A DNA stretch of 64,000 bases from Serratia plymuthica NBRC 102599 (GTDB taxonomy: Bacteria > Pseudomonadota > Gammaproteobacteria > Enterobacterales > Enterobacteriaceae): positions 29,530 to 93,529 of the forward strand of contig NZ_BCTU01000030.1 of the NCBI RefSeq assembly GCF_001590925.1, given 5' to 3'. The position numbers were made by a program, and so were the translations under genes. This document shows, in pieces, positions 9,356 through 19,820 of the stretch. Within the stretch, counting starts at the first letter, position 1; each line of letters opens with the position of its first letter. The notes beneath the pieces were generated by a model, which was not told the DNA's origin, did not search any database, and saw only the letters and a program-made list of their open reading frames with translations.

Positions 9356-10123
9356 TTATTCGCCCAGATAGGCCCGGATAACGTCCGGGTTGTTACGAAT
9401 TTCTGCCGGGGTGCCCTGCGCCAACGGCGTGCCCTGATTCACCACGTAGATACGATCGGAAATGCCCATCACCAGCTTCATGTCGTGCTCGATCAGCAAC
9501 ACCGACACTTTATGCTGGTTGCGCAGCTCGACGATCAAGTGGTCCAGCTCGTCGGTTTCCTTCGGGTTCAGGCCGGCCGCGGGTTCGTCCAGCATCAGCA
9601 GCTCGGGGCGGGTCACCATGCAGCGCGCAATCTCCAGCCGCCGCTGCTGGCCGTAGGCCAGATTGCCCGCCGAACGGTTAGCCATCTCAAGCAGCCCAAC
9701 GCGTTGCAGCCACACGGAGGCTCGTTCCAGCGCATCGGCTTCGGCGCGGCGGAAGGCCGGGGTTTTCAGCAGCCCGGCGAATACGCCGCTTTTCAGGTGC
9801 TGATGCTGGGCGACCAGCAGGTTCTCGATCACCGTCATTTCGCGGAACAGCCGCACATGCTGGAAAGTGCGCACCACGCCCATGCGGGCAATCGTCTGAC
9901 CAGGCAACCCTTCCAGATGGCGATCGCGCAGTTTGATGGTGCCGCCAGTGGGGCGGTAGAAGCCGGTCAGGCAGTTAAACACCGTGGTTTTTCCCGCGCC
10001 GTTCGGGCCGATCAGCGAAACAATTTCGCCTTCGTTCAGCTCAAGCGCCACGTTATTCACCGCCAGCAAGCCGCCGAAACGCATCGACAGCCCTTCAACT
10101 TTCAACAGAGGTTGCGAGCTCAT
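9356..10123 (-). CDS. livG: Branched-chain amino acid ABC transporter ATPase LivG
   Basis: ATPase of 255 residues, the same length as in E. coli. Walker [10 protein letters not shown], signature [14 protein letters not shown], Walker [14 protein letters not shown] and the LivG-type C-terminus ([20 protein letters not shown]). The start MSSQPLL at 10123 overlaps the livM stop by four bases; the frame is open further upstream, but only inside livM. Confidence 0.95.
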   Translation of the reverse strand: MSSQPLLKVEGLSMRFGGLLAVNNVALELNEGEIVSLIGPNGAGKTTVFNCLTGFYRPTGGTIKLRDRHLEGLPGQTIARMGVVRTFQHVRLFREMTVIENLLVAQHQHLKSGVFAGLLKTPAFRRAEADALERASVWLQRVGLLEMANRSAGNLAYGQQRRLEIARCMVTRPELLMLDEPAAGLNPKETDELDHLIVELRNQHKVSVLLIEHDMKLVMGISDRIYVVNQGTPLAQGTPAEIRNNPDVIRAYLGE

Positions 10124-11391
10124 GCCTGTTCCTCCTTGCCGGCCGTTTTCAACTTCAGCTGCGGGCGCTTCATCGGCAGCAACCCTTGAGGCCGCCAAAT
10201 CATCATCAACACCATCAAGGCACCGAGCAGCAGCATGCTGTATTCGTTCAGATCACGCATCATCTCGCGCGACACCACCAGCAGGATAGCCGCCAGGATC
10301 ACCGCGAACTGCGACCCCATGCCGCCCAACACCACAATCGCCAGCACGAAGGCCGACTCGACGAAGGTGAAGGACTCCGGGCTCACGAAGCCCTGGCGTG
10401 CGGCGAACAGCGTGCCGGCAAAACCGGCGAAGGCGGCGCTGATGGTAAAAGCGGTCAGTTTGATTTTGGTCGGGCTCAGGCCCAGCGAGCGACAAGCGAT
10501 TTCATCTTCACGCAGCGCTTCCCAGGCTCGGCCCAATGGCATGCGCAGCAGGCGATTGATCACAAACAGCGTCAGCACCACCAGCAGCAGCGCCACCAGA
10601 TACAGGAACACGATGCGATCGCTCGGATCGTATTTCAGGCCAAAGAAGTTATGGAAAGTATCCCAACCGCCGTCACGCGCGCTGCGGTTGAACTCCAGCC
10701 CGAAAAAGGTCGGTTTCGGGATCTGGCTGATACCGTTCGGCCCGCCGGTGATCTCGGTGTTGTTCAACAACAAGATACGCACGATCTCGCCGAAGCCCAG
10801 CGTCACAATCGCCAGATAATCACCGCGCAAACGCAGCACCGGGAAACCGAGCAGGAAACCGAAGATGGCGGTGACGATGCCCGCCAGCGGCAGGCTTTCC
10901 CAGAAGCCGAGGCCGTAATAGTGATTCAGCAACGCGTAGGTATAGGCACCGATGGCGTAGAAGCCGCCGTAACCCAGTACCAGCAGGCCGGACAGCCCAA
11001 CCACCACGTTCAGGCCCAGACCGAGCATCACGTAGATCAACGTCAGGGTGGCGATATCCACCGTACCGCGCGACACCAGAAATGGCCAGGCGATCGCGGC
11101 AACAATAATCGCCGCCGCCAGCAGTTTCTGGCGTGGGGTGGTGCCGTCAAAGCTCGGTAATACAAAAGAGGGGCCGGAGAGTTTTTTCAGCCCCTGCTGC
11201 ATCAGCGGGCGCAACAGTTGGAAGAAGAAAACGATGACGCAGCCGATACCGACCCACATCCAGCGCACTTCCGCCGCGCCGTGGACCACCAGCTTGGTAC
11301 CGTCCAGGCTCAGTTGCATCCCCATCAGGAACGACGCCATGACAAACAACACTACCGAGGCTATCAGCGCGTTAAGCAGATTGAGTTTCAT
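10120..11391 (-). CDS. livM: Branched-chain amino acid ABC transporter permease LivM
   Basis: Permease of 423 residues (E. coli 425) with an N-terminal extension of about 90 residues carrying two or three helices, followed by the conserved permease core ([25 protein letters not shown]) and a charged C-terminal tail. It pairs with LivH in the inner membrane. It overlaps livH by four bases and livG by four bases, so the block is translationally coupled. Confidence 0.95.
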   Translation of the reverse strand: MKLNLLNALIASVVLFVMASFLMGMQLSLDGTKLVVHGAAEVRWMWVGIGCVIVFFFQLLRPLMQQGLKKLSGPSFVLPSFDGTTPRQKLLAAAIIVAAIAWPFLVSRGTVDIATLTLIYVMLGLGLNVVVGLSGLLVLGYGGFYAIGAYTYALLNHYYGLGFWESLPLAGIVTAIFGFLLGFPVLRLRGDYLAIVTLGFGEIVRILLLNNTEITGGPNGISQIPKPTFFGLEFNRSARDGGWDTFHNFFGLKYDPSDRIVFLYLVALLLVVLTLFVINRLLRMPLGRAWEALREDEIACRSLGLSPTKIKLTAFTISAAFAGFAGTLFAARQGFVSPESFTFVESAFVLAIVVLGGMGSQFAVILAAILLVVSREMMRDLNEYSMLLLGALMVLMMIWRPQGLLPMKRPQLKLKTAGKEEQA

Positions 11392-12314
11392 ACCTTCTCA
11401 ACCTCCGGGCGCCCAAGAATGCCGGTTGGCATGATCAGCAACACCACGATCAGCAGCGCGAAGGACACCACGTCCTTATATTCGGTGCTCAAATAGGCCG
11501 AGGTCAGCGCTTCTGCCACCCCCAGCACCAGGCCGCCGATCATCGCGCCGGGAATGCTGCCGATGCCGCCCAGTACCGCCGCAGTAAAGGCTTTCATGCC
11601 GGCCATAAAGCCGATGTACGGGTTGATTACGCCATAAAACTGGCCCAACAGCACGCCGGCCACCGCCGCCATCACGGCGCCGATCACGAAGGTCAGTGAA
11701 ATCACCCGGTCGGTATTGATGCCCAGCAGGCTGGCCATCTTCAAATCTTCCGCGCAGGCGCGGCAAGCACGGCCCATGCGGGAATAACGGATAAACAGCG
11801 TCAACGCCAGCATCGCCAGGAAGGTGACGACCCAAATAATCAGCTGCATGGTACTGATGGTAGCGGCGAAGCCATTGCTTTCACCCAGCACCCACTGGCC
11901 GGTTACCAGGCTTGGCAACGCCAGATCGCGCGAGCCCTGCGTCAGGCTGACGTAGTTTTGCAGGAATATCGACATGCCGATGGCGGAAATCAGCGCTATC
12001 AGGCGCTTGGAGTTGCGCACCGGCTTGTAGGCCACCCGCTCGATGCTCCAGCCGTAGGCGCTGGCGATCACGATCGACACCAAAAACGCGGCGCCAATCA
12101 GCAGCCAGCCGACGTCGATGCCAAGCATCATCAGGGCGGCGATAACAATAAAGGAGACATAGCTGCCGATCATATACACCTCGCCGTGGGCGAAGTTGAT
12201 CATGCCGATAATGCCGTAGACCATGGTGTAACCGATGGCGATCAATGCATAGGTGCTGCCCAACGTGACGCCGTTGAACATCTGCTGCAGAAAATAGAGA
12301 ACCTGCTCTGACAT
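11388..12314 (-). CDS. livH: Branched-chain amino acid ABC transporter permease LivH
   Basis: Permease of 308 residues, identical in length to E. coli LivH and with the same start ([18 protein letters not shown]). Eight or so hydrophobic segments; the family signature [14 protein letters not shown] lies near residue 40. The chosen ATG at 12314 matches E. coli; a frame open ten codons further has no support. It lies 116 bp behind livK, across a hairpin-rich spacer. Confidence 0.95.
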   Translation of the reverse strand: MSEQVLYFLQQMFNGVTLGSTYALIAIGYTMVYGIIGMINFAHGEVYMIGSYVSFIVIAALMMLGIDVGWLLIGAAFLVSIVIASAYGWSIERVAYKPVRNSKRLIALISAIGMSIFLQNYVSLTQGSRDLALPSLVTGQWVLGESNGFAATISTMQLIIWVVTFLAMLALTLFIRYSRMGRACRACAEDLKMASLLGINTDRVISLTFVIGAVMAAVAGVLLGQFYGVINPYIGFMAGMKAFTAAVLGGIGSIPGAMIGGLVLGVAEALTSAYLSTEYKDVVSFALLIVVLLIMPTGILGRPEVEKV

Positions 12315-12371
12315 ACTCGAACCCTTGGCTGCGCTGTATAGCAAACCTGAAAAAACTCAGGTAAAGGGGGA

Positions 12372-12409
12372 CGGGCCGGCTTACCGGCCCGCGGACGCAG
12401 CATGCTGCG
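12372..12409 (-). repeat. Stem-loops in the livK-livH spacer
   Basis: Two inverted repeats lie in the 116-bp spacer: CGGGCCGG/CCGGCCCG (12372-12379 with 12384-12391, four-base loop) and the perfect 14-bp palindrome CGCAGCATGCTGCG (12396-12409). Neither is followed by a T-run in the direction of liv transcription, so they look like mRNA-stabilising or attenuating structures rather than a full terminator. They would favour the binding protein over the permease genes. Confidence 0.55.
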
Positions 12410-12430
12410 CCCTACCCTGATTATTATGGC

Positions 12431-13546
12431 TTATTTAATCGGTGTTGATGTGCCGTCCGCATGCCACTCAAACACGCCGAACTCGAAACCTTTCAGATCG
12501 CCCTTCTCGTCCCAGCTCAGCGGCCCCATCACGGTGTCCACCGGCTTGCCGGTTTTCAGATCCTTGACGATGTCGGCTGGCTCCTGGCTGCCGCTACGCT
12601 CCATTCCGGTAGTCAGAGATTGCAGCGCTGCGTAAGTGGTCCAGACGAACGGCCCGGTCGGATCCAGCTTCTTGGCTTTCAGTGCATCCACAACAGGTTT
12701 GTTGGCAGGTACCTGGTCATAGCGTTTCGGCAAGGTCACCAGCATGCCTTCTGAGGCGGCACCGGCAATGTTGGACAGCGAGGAGTTGCCCACGCCCTCT
12801 GGCCCCATAAAGCGGGTGGTCAGGCCGGCCTGTTTTGCCTGGCGCAGGATCTGCCCCATTTCCGGGTAGTAGCCGCCGAAGTAAACGAAATCGACGTTTT
12901 CTTTCTTCAGGCGCGCCACCAGAGTGGAGAAATCTTTATCACCGGCGGTGATGCCTTCAAACATCACCACGTCGGTACCCTGTTTTTTCAGGCTGTCGCG
13001 TACCGAGCGCGCCAGGCCTTCGCCATACTGTTGCTTGTCGTGAACCACGGCAATGCGTTTCGGCTTGATCTCGCTGAGGATGTATTTCGCCGCGGTCGGG
13101 CCCTGATCGGAATCCAGCCCGGTGGTGCGCATGATCATCTTGTAACCACGGGTGGTCAGATCGGCGTTGGTGGCCGCCGGGGTAATCATGATCACGCCTT
13201 CGTCTTCATAAATATCGGAGGCCGGTTGAGTCGAAGACGAGCACAGGTGGCCGATCACATAGCGAATACCGTCGTTAATCACCTTGTTGGCAACCGCAAC
13301 CGCCTGTTTTGGGTCACAGGCGTCATCGTATTCCACGCCGACCAGTTTATCGCCCTTGATGCCGCCCTTGGCGTTGATATCGGCAATCGCCTGACGGGCA
13401 CCGGTGAACTCCATATCGCCATACTGCGCGACCGGGCCGGACATCGCGCCCACAATCGCCACCTTGATGTCTTTCGCCATTGCCGAATGACCGATAGCCA
13501 TCGCGATACAACCCGCCAACAGCGCCTTACCTTTTGTTAATTTCAT
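12431..13546 (-). CDS. livK: Leucine/branched-chain amino acid-binding protein LivK (or LivJ)
   Basis: Periplasmic binding protein of 371 residues with a signal peptide ([12 protein letters not shown] to GHSAMA, cleavage before [11 protein letters not shown]). The binding-site block [17 protein letters not shown] and the C-terminal [17 protein letters not shown] follow E. coli LivK/LivJ. Position at the head of livHMGF favours LivK, although specificity for leucine alone cannot be read. The start at 13546 is chosen because the signal peptide begins there; 17 upstream codons are hydrophilic and unlikely. Liv genes are usually controlled by Lrp, and livK by the sRNA GcvB. Confidence 0.9.
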   Translation of the reverse strand: MKLTKGKALLAGCIAMAIGHSAMAKDIKVAIVGAMSGPVAQYGDMEFTGARQAIADINAKGGIKGDKLVGVEYDDACDPKQAVAVANKVINDGIRYVIGHLCSSSTQPASDIYEDEGVIMITPAATNADLTTRGYKMIMRTTGLDSDQGPTAAKYILSEIKPKRIAVVHDKQQYGEGLARSVRDSLKKQGTDVVMFEGITAGDKDFSTLVARLKKENVDFVYFGGYYPEMGQILRQAKQAGLTTRFMGPEGVGNSSLSNIAGAASEGMLVTLPKRYDQVPANKPVVDALKAKKLDPTGPFVWTTYAALQSLTTGMERSGSQEPADIVKDLKTGKPVDTVMGPLSWDEKGDLKGFEFGVFEWHADGTSTPIK

Positions 13547-13953
13547 TCGCAAATCCCCATCTGTCGTTGTGAACGTACCTGTTGTGTTTGCCTGCACCTG
13601 AACCCTTATTTACTGCTTTTATTCATAAGTAATAATGATTTAGGTGTTTTCGTGGCAATATTTTCTAATAAGACTTTATTTTTCATACCATTAAACAGGA
13701 ATTTTCTGCTGCAAATCAACTTGAACAATCAGAAACAAGCGGTGTAAACAGGATAAAATCCGGATTAAATCTGCGCTGTTTTGCATCAGGCGCAGCGCGT
13801 TATGCTGGTTATTGATCCATTAACAATCTATTTACTCGGAAAATGCGTCCTGCAAAAAACATTTTGCGCAGTAATCGTACAGAAAAACTTACACAACGCT
13901 CTGTGCAAGATCTATTACACTGTCGGCATCGATTAGCCGTTCGGAAATTCTGC
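13547..13953. promoter_or_regulatory. Divergent livK/panM control region
   Basis: This 407-bp stretch holds no supported gene. It is AT-rich (for example 13620-13700), as expected for a region bound by Lrp or H-NS, and must contain the livK promoter on the minus strand and the panM promoter on the plus strand. A frame open from 13843 into panM is treated as upstream read-through because the PanM family begins at MKLTI. I could not place a convincing operator. Confidence 0.4.
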
Positions 13954-14346
13954 ATGAAACTGACTATTGAGCGATTAACCACGTTGTCCCCGCAAGACCT
14001 TATCGACCTCGGTAAAATCTGGCCGCAACAACAGCCGCAGCAATGGCAGAGCTGGCTGGACGGCGATAAAGCCCTGTTCGCCGCGCGCTTCAACGAACGG
14101 CTGCTGGGTGCAGTGAAAATTGCGCTGGATGGCGATAACGCCCAACTGCAGGATTTGCTGGTGCGTGAAGTCACGCGCCGTCGTGGCGTCGGGCTGTATC
14201 TGGTACAGGATGCGCAGCGCCAACTGCCGCAAGTCGCGCACTGGCAGCTTTCTACCGCCGGCCTGACGCCGCGCGAACGCGGTGAAGTGGATAACTTTAT
14301 GCGCGCCTGCGGTTTCACCCAACAAGGCGATCTCTGGCAAAAATGA
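13954..14346 (+). CDS. panM: PanD maturation acetyltransferase-like factor PanM (PanZ)
   Basis: A 130-residue GNAT-fold protein (E. coli PanM 127) that binds acetyl-CoA and triggers self-cleavage of the aspartate decarboxylase PanD, linking CoA level to pantothenate synthesis. Family landmarks: MKLTIERL start, IDLGKIWP, AARFNERLLGAVK and the CoA loop REVTRRRGVGLYL. In E. coli it likewise lies beside the liv genes. Its stop overlaps the start of the next gene by four bases (ATGA). Confidence 0.9.
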   Translation: MKLTIERLTTLSPQDLIDLGKIWPQQQPQQWQSWLDGDKALFAARFNERLLGAVKIALDGDNAQLQDLLVREVTRRRGVGLYLVQDAQRQLPQVAHWQLSTAGLTPRERGEVDNFMRACGFTQQGDLWQK

Positions 14347-15560
14347 CACGCGGGCTGATGGCGTTGCTGCTGTTGGCGCTGGCGTTAACGGCCTGGTTCG
14401 GCGGCCGTCACCAGGCGCTGCGGCTACCACAGCCCCAGGACAACCAGGTTTATATCTGGCAACGGGTCTGGACGCCGCAACACGCCACTGCGCTGGCGCA
14501 AAGCCGTGACCTGTTCTCTACCCTGCGTGTATTGGGTGCGCAAGCGCATCCGCGTGAAGGCTGGCGCGAAATCCCGGTCAATCTGCCGCAGTTGCAACAG
14601 GATGGCCGCCCGCTATGGCTGGTGGCCCGTTTGGATGGGCAACTGGCGCAACTCGATGCACCGGCTATTCGCCAACGCCTGGTAAAACAGGTTCAGCAAT
14701 GGCAGGCCGCCGGGTTGCAGGTGATCGGCGTCGAAATAGATCATGACGCCGCCACCGCTCGCCTGCCTGACTATCACCATTTCTTGCAACAGCTGCGCCG
14801 ACAGCTGCCTTCCTCCTTACAACTCGGCATTACCGCATTACCGGCCTGGATCGGATCACCGGCACTGCCCGGCGTGTTGCAACAGGCAGACAGCTCGGTG
14901 TTGCAGGTGCACGCGGTGCTCTCGCCGCAGCAGGGGCTGTTCGCTGCCCCGCTGGCGCTGCGCTGGGTAAAACAGTACGCAAACATCACGTCCAAACCTT
15001 TCAGGGTGGCGCTGCCGGCCTACGGCATGGGCCTGCTGGGCGTTGATGCGCAGGGCGCGCAGGTCGAGAGCGAAGCCTCACTGCGCGTGGCGGGCAATCC
15101 CCGCGAACTGACGGTAGCGCCGCAACAGGTGGCCGATTTTCTGCAACAGTTGAAGGTTCAAGCCACACCGCATCTGCGCGGCATTATCTGGTTCCGGCTG
15201 CCGCTGGCGGGCGATCGCCGCGCCTGGTCGCTCAATACGCTGCGGGCGGTGATCGAGCAACAGCCGCTCAGCGTCAGTTGGCAGGTAAAATTTAGCCCTC
15301 AGCCACAGCAAAATGGGCTGTATGATCTGATAATTCATAATAACGGGCCGGTTGATGCCCCGCTGCCTCGTGAAATCACCGTCGCCGCCACGGACTGTCT
15401 GGCGGCGGACGCGGCGGGCAACTATCGGCTGGAAAGCGGGCCTCAGCGGCAGCGCTTTGTCCTCATCAGCGGCGATCAGCTGCGCGCCGGGCAATCCCGG
15501 CCGCTGGGCTGGTTGCGCTGCCAACAATTGACGCCAGGAGGCACTCTTGTCATACCCTGA
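14343..15560 (+). CDS. DUF3142 family exported/anchored protein
   Basis: A 405-residue protein that starts with a hydrophobic segment (residues 3-18, LMALLLLALALTAW), so it is exported or anchored. The body fits DUF3142: VYIWQRVW near residue 36, IGVEIDHDAATARLPDY near 130 (acidic pair on a predicted barrel strand), LQLGITALPAWI and a late IIWFRLPL. The family is thought to be barrel-shaped and glycosidase-like, but no activity is known to me. It is coupled to panM by a 4-bp overlap and to the large downstream protein by a 14-bp overlap. Confidence 0.75.
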   Translation: MTRGLMALLLLALALTAWFGGRHQALRLPQPQDNQVYIWQRVWTPQHATALAQSRDLFSTLRVLGAQAHPREGWREIPVNLPQLQQDGRPLWLVARLDGQLAQLDAPAIRQRLVKQVQQWQAAGLQVIGVEIDHDAATARLPDYHHFLQQLRRQLPSSLQLGITALPAWIGSPALPGVLQQADSSVLQVHAVLSPQQGLFAAPLALRWVKQYANITSKPFRVALPAYGMGLLGVDAQGAQVESEASLRVAGNPRELTVAPQQVADFLQQLKVQATPHLRGIIWFRLPLAGDRRAWSLNTLRAVIEQQPLSVSWQVKFSPQPQQNGLYDLIIHNNGPVDAPLPREITVAATDCLAADAAGNYRLESGPQRQRFVLISGDQLRAGQSRPLGWLRCQQLTPGGTLVIP

Positions 15561-17628
15561 TGCACACGCGGTGCGCAACCGCCACGGCCGGTATCTCCCA
15601 CTCGCCGCCCTGATCGGCTCAGCGCTGGCGATGCCCATTAACAGTTTCGCCTGCGGGCCGGACTTTCCCAACCGATTGCTGACCGATCGCAACGGTACCC
15701 TGCTGTATATGCCGGAAGGTAATTTTGCTTTTGAGGCCAGCCGCCTGGTCGCGGTAGATAACCAACTGCCGTTGTGGAAAGCGCCACCACCAGCGACACC
15801 GCCGAAACCGATGCCGCTGTCACCGGAAACGATCATTATCGGCAAAATGCGCGCCGCCAAGACCGTCGAGGAGGCCGATGCGGTCAATTCTCAGGGGTTG
15901 TCAGACGCCGCACGCCTTTATCAACTGGGTGCCGTGGCCTTTGCCGGTTCTGATCCGCGTGCCGCTGAGTATTTCCAGCAGGTCCTGGCCCTGCCCGCAG
16001 CACAACAGGGCGACTGGGGACTGCGGGCGCAGTATTCGCTCGGACGGGTTCTGATGGACGACCACGGCACGCCGGAAAATGAGTCCGATACGCCGGCTAC
16101 GGCGGTTAAACGCCCTGCAAAACCGCAGTTAGAGCAGGCGCAGGCGGCTTTTCAGCAGGTGATTGACCGGGTTAAAGCCGGCGCGGCCGATCCTGATCAA
16201 CTGGCGCTGAGCAGCCTCGGGCAGCAAGCGCGCATCCAACTGTGGCTGGGCAATATCGCCCCGGCAGCGCAACTGTACGCCCAGCAGGCGGCGCAGGGCG
16301 ATCAAAACGGTGGGTTGTCGTTGCAGTACATCTCCAGCTATCTAGTCAATCCTGACCACTTTGCAGCGCTGAAACAGGCCATTAGCGATCCGGTGATCCA
16401 ACAGCTGGTGACCGTCGAACTGTTTGCGCGCGGCAGCAATTTGCAAATGTCGGATACCGATGCCACCGGCACCCGTTCGAAACAGATAGTCAGCCAAATT
16501 CTGACGCTGCTGAACGCCTCGGTGAAAAGCGGTTTCAGCGGCAGCGATCGGCTAGCGGCACTGGCTTATCGCGCCGGGCAATATCCCATGGCGGCCAGCC
16601 TGTTAAAACATGCCGGTGACAGCGGGCTGGCGTGGTGGTTGCGCGCCAAGATGGCGCTGCGCGACGGGGATGTTAAAGCCGCTACCGCCGCCTATGCCAA
16701 AGCGGCGGCAGCCTTCCCCTCCAGTGAAAGTTGGGGCGAGCAGCGCAATGCGGACTTTACGCCGGAAACCATCGTGCCCGAATGCCGGGTAGCCGGGGAG
16801 CAGGCGATCCTTGCCTTGGATCGCGGCGACTACCTGCAGGCGATGGATTTTCTGTATCGCGGCAAAGAGATTTATTGGGCAGATGTCGCCGACGTGGCCG
16901 AACGGGTGCTGACGATCGACGAACTGAAAGGCTTCGTTGATAAACATGTGCCGGCGCCGGCAACGCCGCTGAAACCCGTTAATCCCGATGAGTACAACGG
17001 CCAGCAAATCACGCCGGATATCCAATTGCGGGAACTGCTGGCACGGCGGCTGATGCGCGCCGGGCGGGCCCAGGAGGCGATGGGTTACTTTGATATTCCG
17101 AACTACCGCCAGGTGGCGCAAGGGTATGCCGATACTCTGAAAACCGCGCAGGACAAAACCGCCGACAAACTGGTACGGGCCAAAGCTTATTATCAGGCGG
17201 CGACGCTGCTGCGTACGCAGGGGCTGACGTTCACCGGCTATGAGATGACGCCGGATTACGCCATTTATGACGCGGGTTATTCGTACCTGGGGGATGCCTT
17301 TGATACCCGCGAGCTGAAACACAAGAGTTGGATCAGCAACGCCGAGGCGGCGCGGGCCAAAGCGGCGCTACCGGCACAAGACAATCGCTTCCTGCATTAT
17401 CGCTGGCAGGCCGTCGACCTTGCCCAACAGGCCGCCGACTTGTTGCCGCCCAAAAGCCAGGCGTATGCTGCCGTGCTGTGCAATGCCGCCGGCTGGGTTA
17501 TTAAACGCGACGCGAAAACCGGCCAGGCGCTGTATCAGCGCTATATCAACACCGGCACCCGTTATTCCTGGGCCAGCAAGTTTGGCTACGACTGCCCTGC
17601 ACCGGATTTTGCCGCGGCAGGCCAGTAA
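15547..17628 (+). CDS. Large exported protein of unknown function, TPR-like (TTG start)
   Basis: A 693-residue protein not recognised beyond its general form. The start is TTG at 15547, five bases after a strong GGAGG at 15537-15541. An export signal of about 35 residues ends near NSFACGPDFPNR; the cysteine follows SFA, a poor but possible lipobox. The rest is alanine- and glutamine-rich helical pairs typical of TPR/Sel1-like solenoids (AARLYQLGAVAFAGSDPRAAEYF, AYAKAAAAF, YYQAATLL). It overlaps the DUF3142 gene by 14 bp and ends before the shared rpoH terminator, so panM, DUF3142 and this gene form one unit. Perhaps an envelope scaffold. Confidence 0.65.
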   Translation: MSYPDAHAVRNRHGRYLPLAALIGSALAMPINSFACGPDFPNRLLTDRNGTLLYMPEGNFAFEASRLVAVDNQLPLWKAPPPATPPKPMPLSPETIIIGKMRAAKTVEEADAVNSQGLSDAARLYQLGAVAFAGSDPRAAEYFQQVLALPAAQQGDWGLRAQYSLGRVLMDDHGTPENESDTPATAVKRPAKPQLEQAQAAFQQVIDRVKAGAADPDQLALSSLGQQARIQLWLGNIAPAAQLYAQQAAQGDQNGGLSLQYISSYLVNPDHFAALKQAISDPVIQQLVTVELFARGSNLQMSDTDATGTRSKQIVSQILTLLNASVKSGFSGSDRLAALAYRAGQYPMAASLLKHAGDSGLAWWLRAKMALRDGDVKAATAAYAKAAAAFPSSESWGEQRNADFTPETIVPECRVAGEQAILALDRGDYLQAMDFLYRGKEIYWADVADVAERVLTIDELKGFVDKHVPAPATPLKPVNPDEYNGQQITPDIQLRELLARRLMRAGRAQEAMGYFDIPNYRQVAQGYADTLKTAQDKTADKLVRAKAYYQAATLLRTQGLTFTGYEMTPDYAIYDAGYSYLGDAFDTRELKHKSWISNAEAARAKAALPAQDNRFLHYRWQAVDLAQQAADLLPPKSQAYAAVLCNAAGWVIKRDAKTGQALYQRYINTGTRYSWASKFGYDCPAPDFAAAGQ

Positions 17629-17645
17629 CACCTAATTTCAGGCAC

Positions 17646-17678
17646 AAAAAAACCCGTTCAGCAATGAACGGGTTTTTT
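17646..17678. terminator. Bidirectional terminator between the TPR gene and rpoH
   Basis: A perfect 14-bp inverted repeat: A-rich arm AAAAAACCCGTTCA at 17647-17660, loop GCAA, and TGAACGGGTTTTTT at 17665-17678. It ends in a T-run on either strand and sits between two convergent genes, so it can terminate both. Confidence 0.9.
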
Positions 17679-17693
17679 AACGCTGACGCGGGA

Positions 17694-18551
17694 TCAGGCT
17701 TCGATCGCCATTTTCAGTTTCTTCATGGCGTTCTTTTCCAACTGGCGTACGCGCTCGGCGGAAACGCCGTACTGATCGGCCAGTTCCTGCAAGGTGGATT
17801 TGTTGTCATCATCCAACCAGCGGGCACGAATGATATGCTGGCTGCGCTCGTCCAGACCTTCCAGCGCGTAGGCCAGTTTGTCTGCGGCGTTGCTTTCCCA
17901 GTTATCTTCCTCGATGCCTTCGGCGAAGTCCGAGCTTTTGTCCTGCAGGTACAGAACCGGCGCCATCGACTGACCGTCGCGCGCATCGTCGTCCGGCGTA
18001 GGATCGAAGGTCATATCCTGCGCCGCCATACGCGACTCCATCTCACGCACGTCTTTGCTGGTCACGCCCAACTCGCGAGCCACCAGCTCCACCTCGTCTT
18101 GATTGAACCAGCCCAGACGCTGTTTGGTTTTACGCAGGTTAAAGAACAGCTTGCGCTGTGCTTTGGTGGTGGCAACCTTGACGATACGCCAGTTGCGCAG
18201 CACGTATTCGTGAATTTCTGCCTTGATCCAATGCACCGCAAAGGACACCAGACGCACACCCACTTCCGGATTGAAGCGGCGTACAGCTTTCATCAGGCCG
18301 ATATTACCTTCCTGAATCAGGTCTGCCTGCGGCAGGCCGTAACCAGAGTAATTACGGGCAATATGAGCGACAAAGCGCAGGTGAGACAGGATCAGCTGCT
18401 TAGCGGCTTCCAGATCGCCCTGATAATGCAGCCGTTCAGCCAGCTCCCGCTCTTCCTCTGCCGTCAGCATCGGATAGGTGTTGGCGGCCCGGATATAGGC
18501 TTCCAAACTGCCCTGGGGCACTAAAGCTAAAGTTTGCATTTCTTTGGTCAT
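17694..18551 (-). CDS. rpoH: Heat-shock sigma factor RpoH (sigma-32)
   Basis: A 285-residue alternative sigma factor (E. coli 284). Region 2 reads [20 protein letters not shown], followed by [22 protein letters not shown]; the RpoH box, diagnostic for sigma-32, is [12 protein letters not shown] near residue 130; region 4.2 ends [18 protein letters not shown]. It directs RNA polymerase to chaperone and protease genes. A sigma-E-type promoter lies upstream and ftsX lies further upstream on the same strand, the arrangement found in E. coli. Confidence 0.97.
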   Translation of the reverse strand: MTKEMQTLALVPQGSLEAYIRAANTYPMLTAEEERELAERLHYQGDLEAAKQLILSHLRFVAHIARNYSGYGLPQADLIQEGNIGLMKAVRRFNPEVGVRLVSFAVHWIKAEIHEYVLRNWRIVKVATTKAQRKLFFNLRKTKQRLGWFNQDEVELVARELGVTSKDVREMESRMAAQDMTFDPTPDDDARDGQSMAPVLYLQDKSSDFAEGIEEDNWESNAADKLAYALEGLDERSQHIIRARWLDDDNKSTLQELADQYGVSAERVRQLEKNAMKKLKMAIEA

Positions 18552-18677
18552 TCAAACCCTCTCTTGAGAAAACAGGTCATGCAGGTGATGATTCACGGCG
18601 GGGAAAGATTGATTTTACGGCAGTTGCTGTTGCAAAAGCGGTCCACACGCCGGGCACCCTAACATTTTGCTGCAAAT

Positions 18678-18704
18678 TTTGACCGTGTTCCGCCCTATAA
18701 GTTC
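18678..18704 (-). promoter_or_regulatory. Sigma-E-type promoter of rpoH (P3-like)
   Basis: On the minus strand the sequence reads GAACTT, 15 bp, GTCAAA, matching the sigma-E consensus (GGAACTT, 15-16 bp, GTCNAA) and occupying the place of E. coli rpoH P3. It would link envelope stress to cytosolic heat shock. The whole ftsX-rpoH gap (18552-18866) is otherwise non-coding and presumably holds further rpoH promoters that I could not place reliably. Confidence 0.65.
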
Positions 18705-18866
18705 ACTGTTTTTCGACAGCATTGCACATGACAATACGTGACGAAGGTTGAGACCGATAGGGAATTTGTGCGCTAAGAAGAGACTGGATGGTGCTTGCTT
18801 TACTGCCGGTAACTCTTCTCCCGCAACACGCTCGGAGCAGCAGAAGAAGAGTATACCAAAAAAACT

Positions 18867-19820
18867 TTATTGTGGTGTAAATCGGCGTAAATGTTGCACC
18901 GTCGCCAGCCAGGCGGCGATCCAGCCGATCATCGCGGAGATAATCAGCAGCAACAGCGCCTCATCCCACCCCAGCCCATGCAGGGTAAAGGTGGTGCCGA
19001 ACACTTTTGCCACGCCGGTCACCACCGACTCCAGTTTCCACACCAGCGCCCCGGAGAGCAGCAGCGACAGCAGCGCGCCGAAAAAGCCGAGCATCGCCCC
19101 GCCGTTCAGGAACGGCCGCAGGATGAAGCCGTCGGTCGCGCCTATAAGCTTCATCACATTGATGGTGTCACGGCGGCTGAAGATGCTCAGACGCACGCTG
19201 TTGCCGATCACCAGGAAGACCGCCACAATCATCAGAACGCCGATCATCGCCGCCACCTGGCCAACCAGCCCGGTGAGCGCCGCCAGACGGGCAAACCAAC
19301 TGTCATCCATCCGCACTTCGTCCACCCCTTGAACCGCCGCCACGCGATCGCGCAGGGTATTGAGGGTTTCCGAGCTCTGGAAGCTCATCTTCGGCGTGAT
19401 GATGGCCACGGCCGGCAACGGGTTCTCTTCCAGCATATCCAGCGCACCGCCAAAGCCGGACCAGTTGCGGAATTCGCCCCGGGCCTCTTCGCGCGACAGG
19501 TAATTCACCTTCTCTACGCCGGCTTCCGCCTTGATGGCGTCGAGCACTTTCACTGCGGCGTCATCATCGAGAGATTTATCCAGATACACCGTCAGCTGCG
19601 GCGTCGGATACCACTGGGTAGCCGCAGTGCTGACGTTTTTCCAGACGATGTAACACACGCTCGGCAGCGTCAGGGAGATGGCGATCACCATCACCGTCAG
19701 CAGCGTCGCCAACGGTTGACGCAGCATATCCTTGATGGCGTTCATCCAGGCATAGCGCCATTGTTCACGCCAGCCGCCGCGCAGCGCCTTGCTCTTGGCG
19801 TTTTTTGCATTATTCGCCAT
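18867..19820 (-). CDS. ftsX: Cell-division ABC-type permease FtsX
   Basis: A 317-residue membrane protein with one helix near residues 36-58 ([19 protein letters not shown]), a periplasmic loop with [16 protein letters not shown] and three C-terminal helices. FtsEX at the division ring controls septal peptidoglycan hydrolase activation through EnvC. It is shorter than E. coli FtsX (352) because the N-terminal cytoplasmic tail is shorter. It overlaps ftsE by 11 bp. Gene order ftsY-ftsE-ftsX-rpoH is as in E. coli. Confidence 0.95.
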   Translation of the reverse strand: MANNAKNAKSKALRGGWREQWRYAWMNAIKDMLRQPLATLLTVMVIAISLTLPSVCYIVWKNVSTAATQWYPTPQLTVYLDKSLDDDAAVKVLDAIKAEAGVEKVNYLSREEARGEFRNWSGFGGALDMLEENPLPAVAIITPKMSFQSSETLNTLRDRVAAVQGVDEVRMDDSWFARLAALTGLVGQVAAMIGVLMIVAVFLVIGNSVRLSIFSRRDTINVMKLIGATDGFILRPFLNGGAMLGFFGALLSLLLSGALVWKLESVVTGVAKVFGTTFTLHGLGWDEALLLLIISAMIGWIAAWLATVQHLRRFTPQ

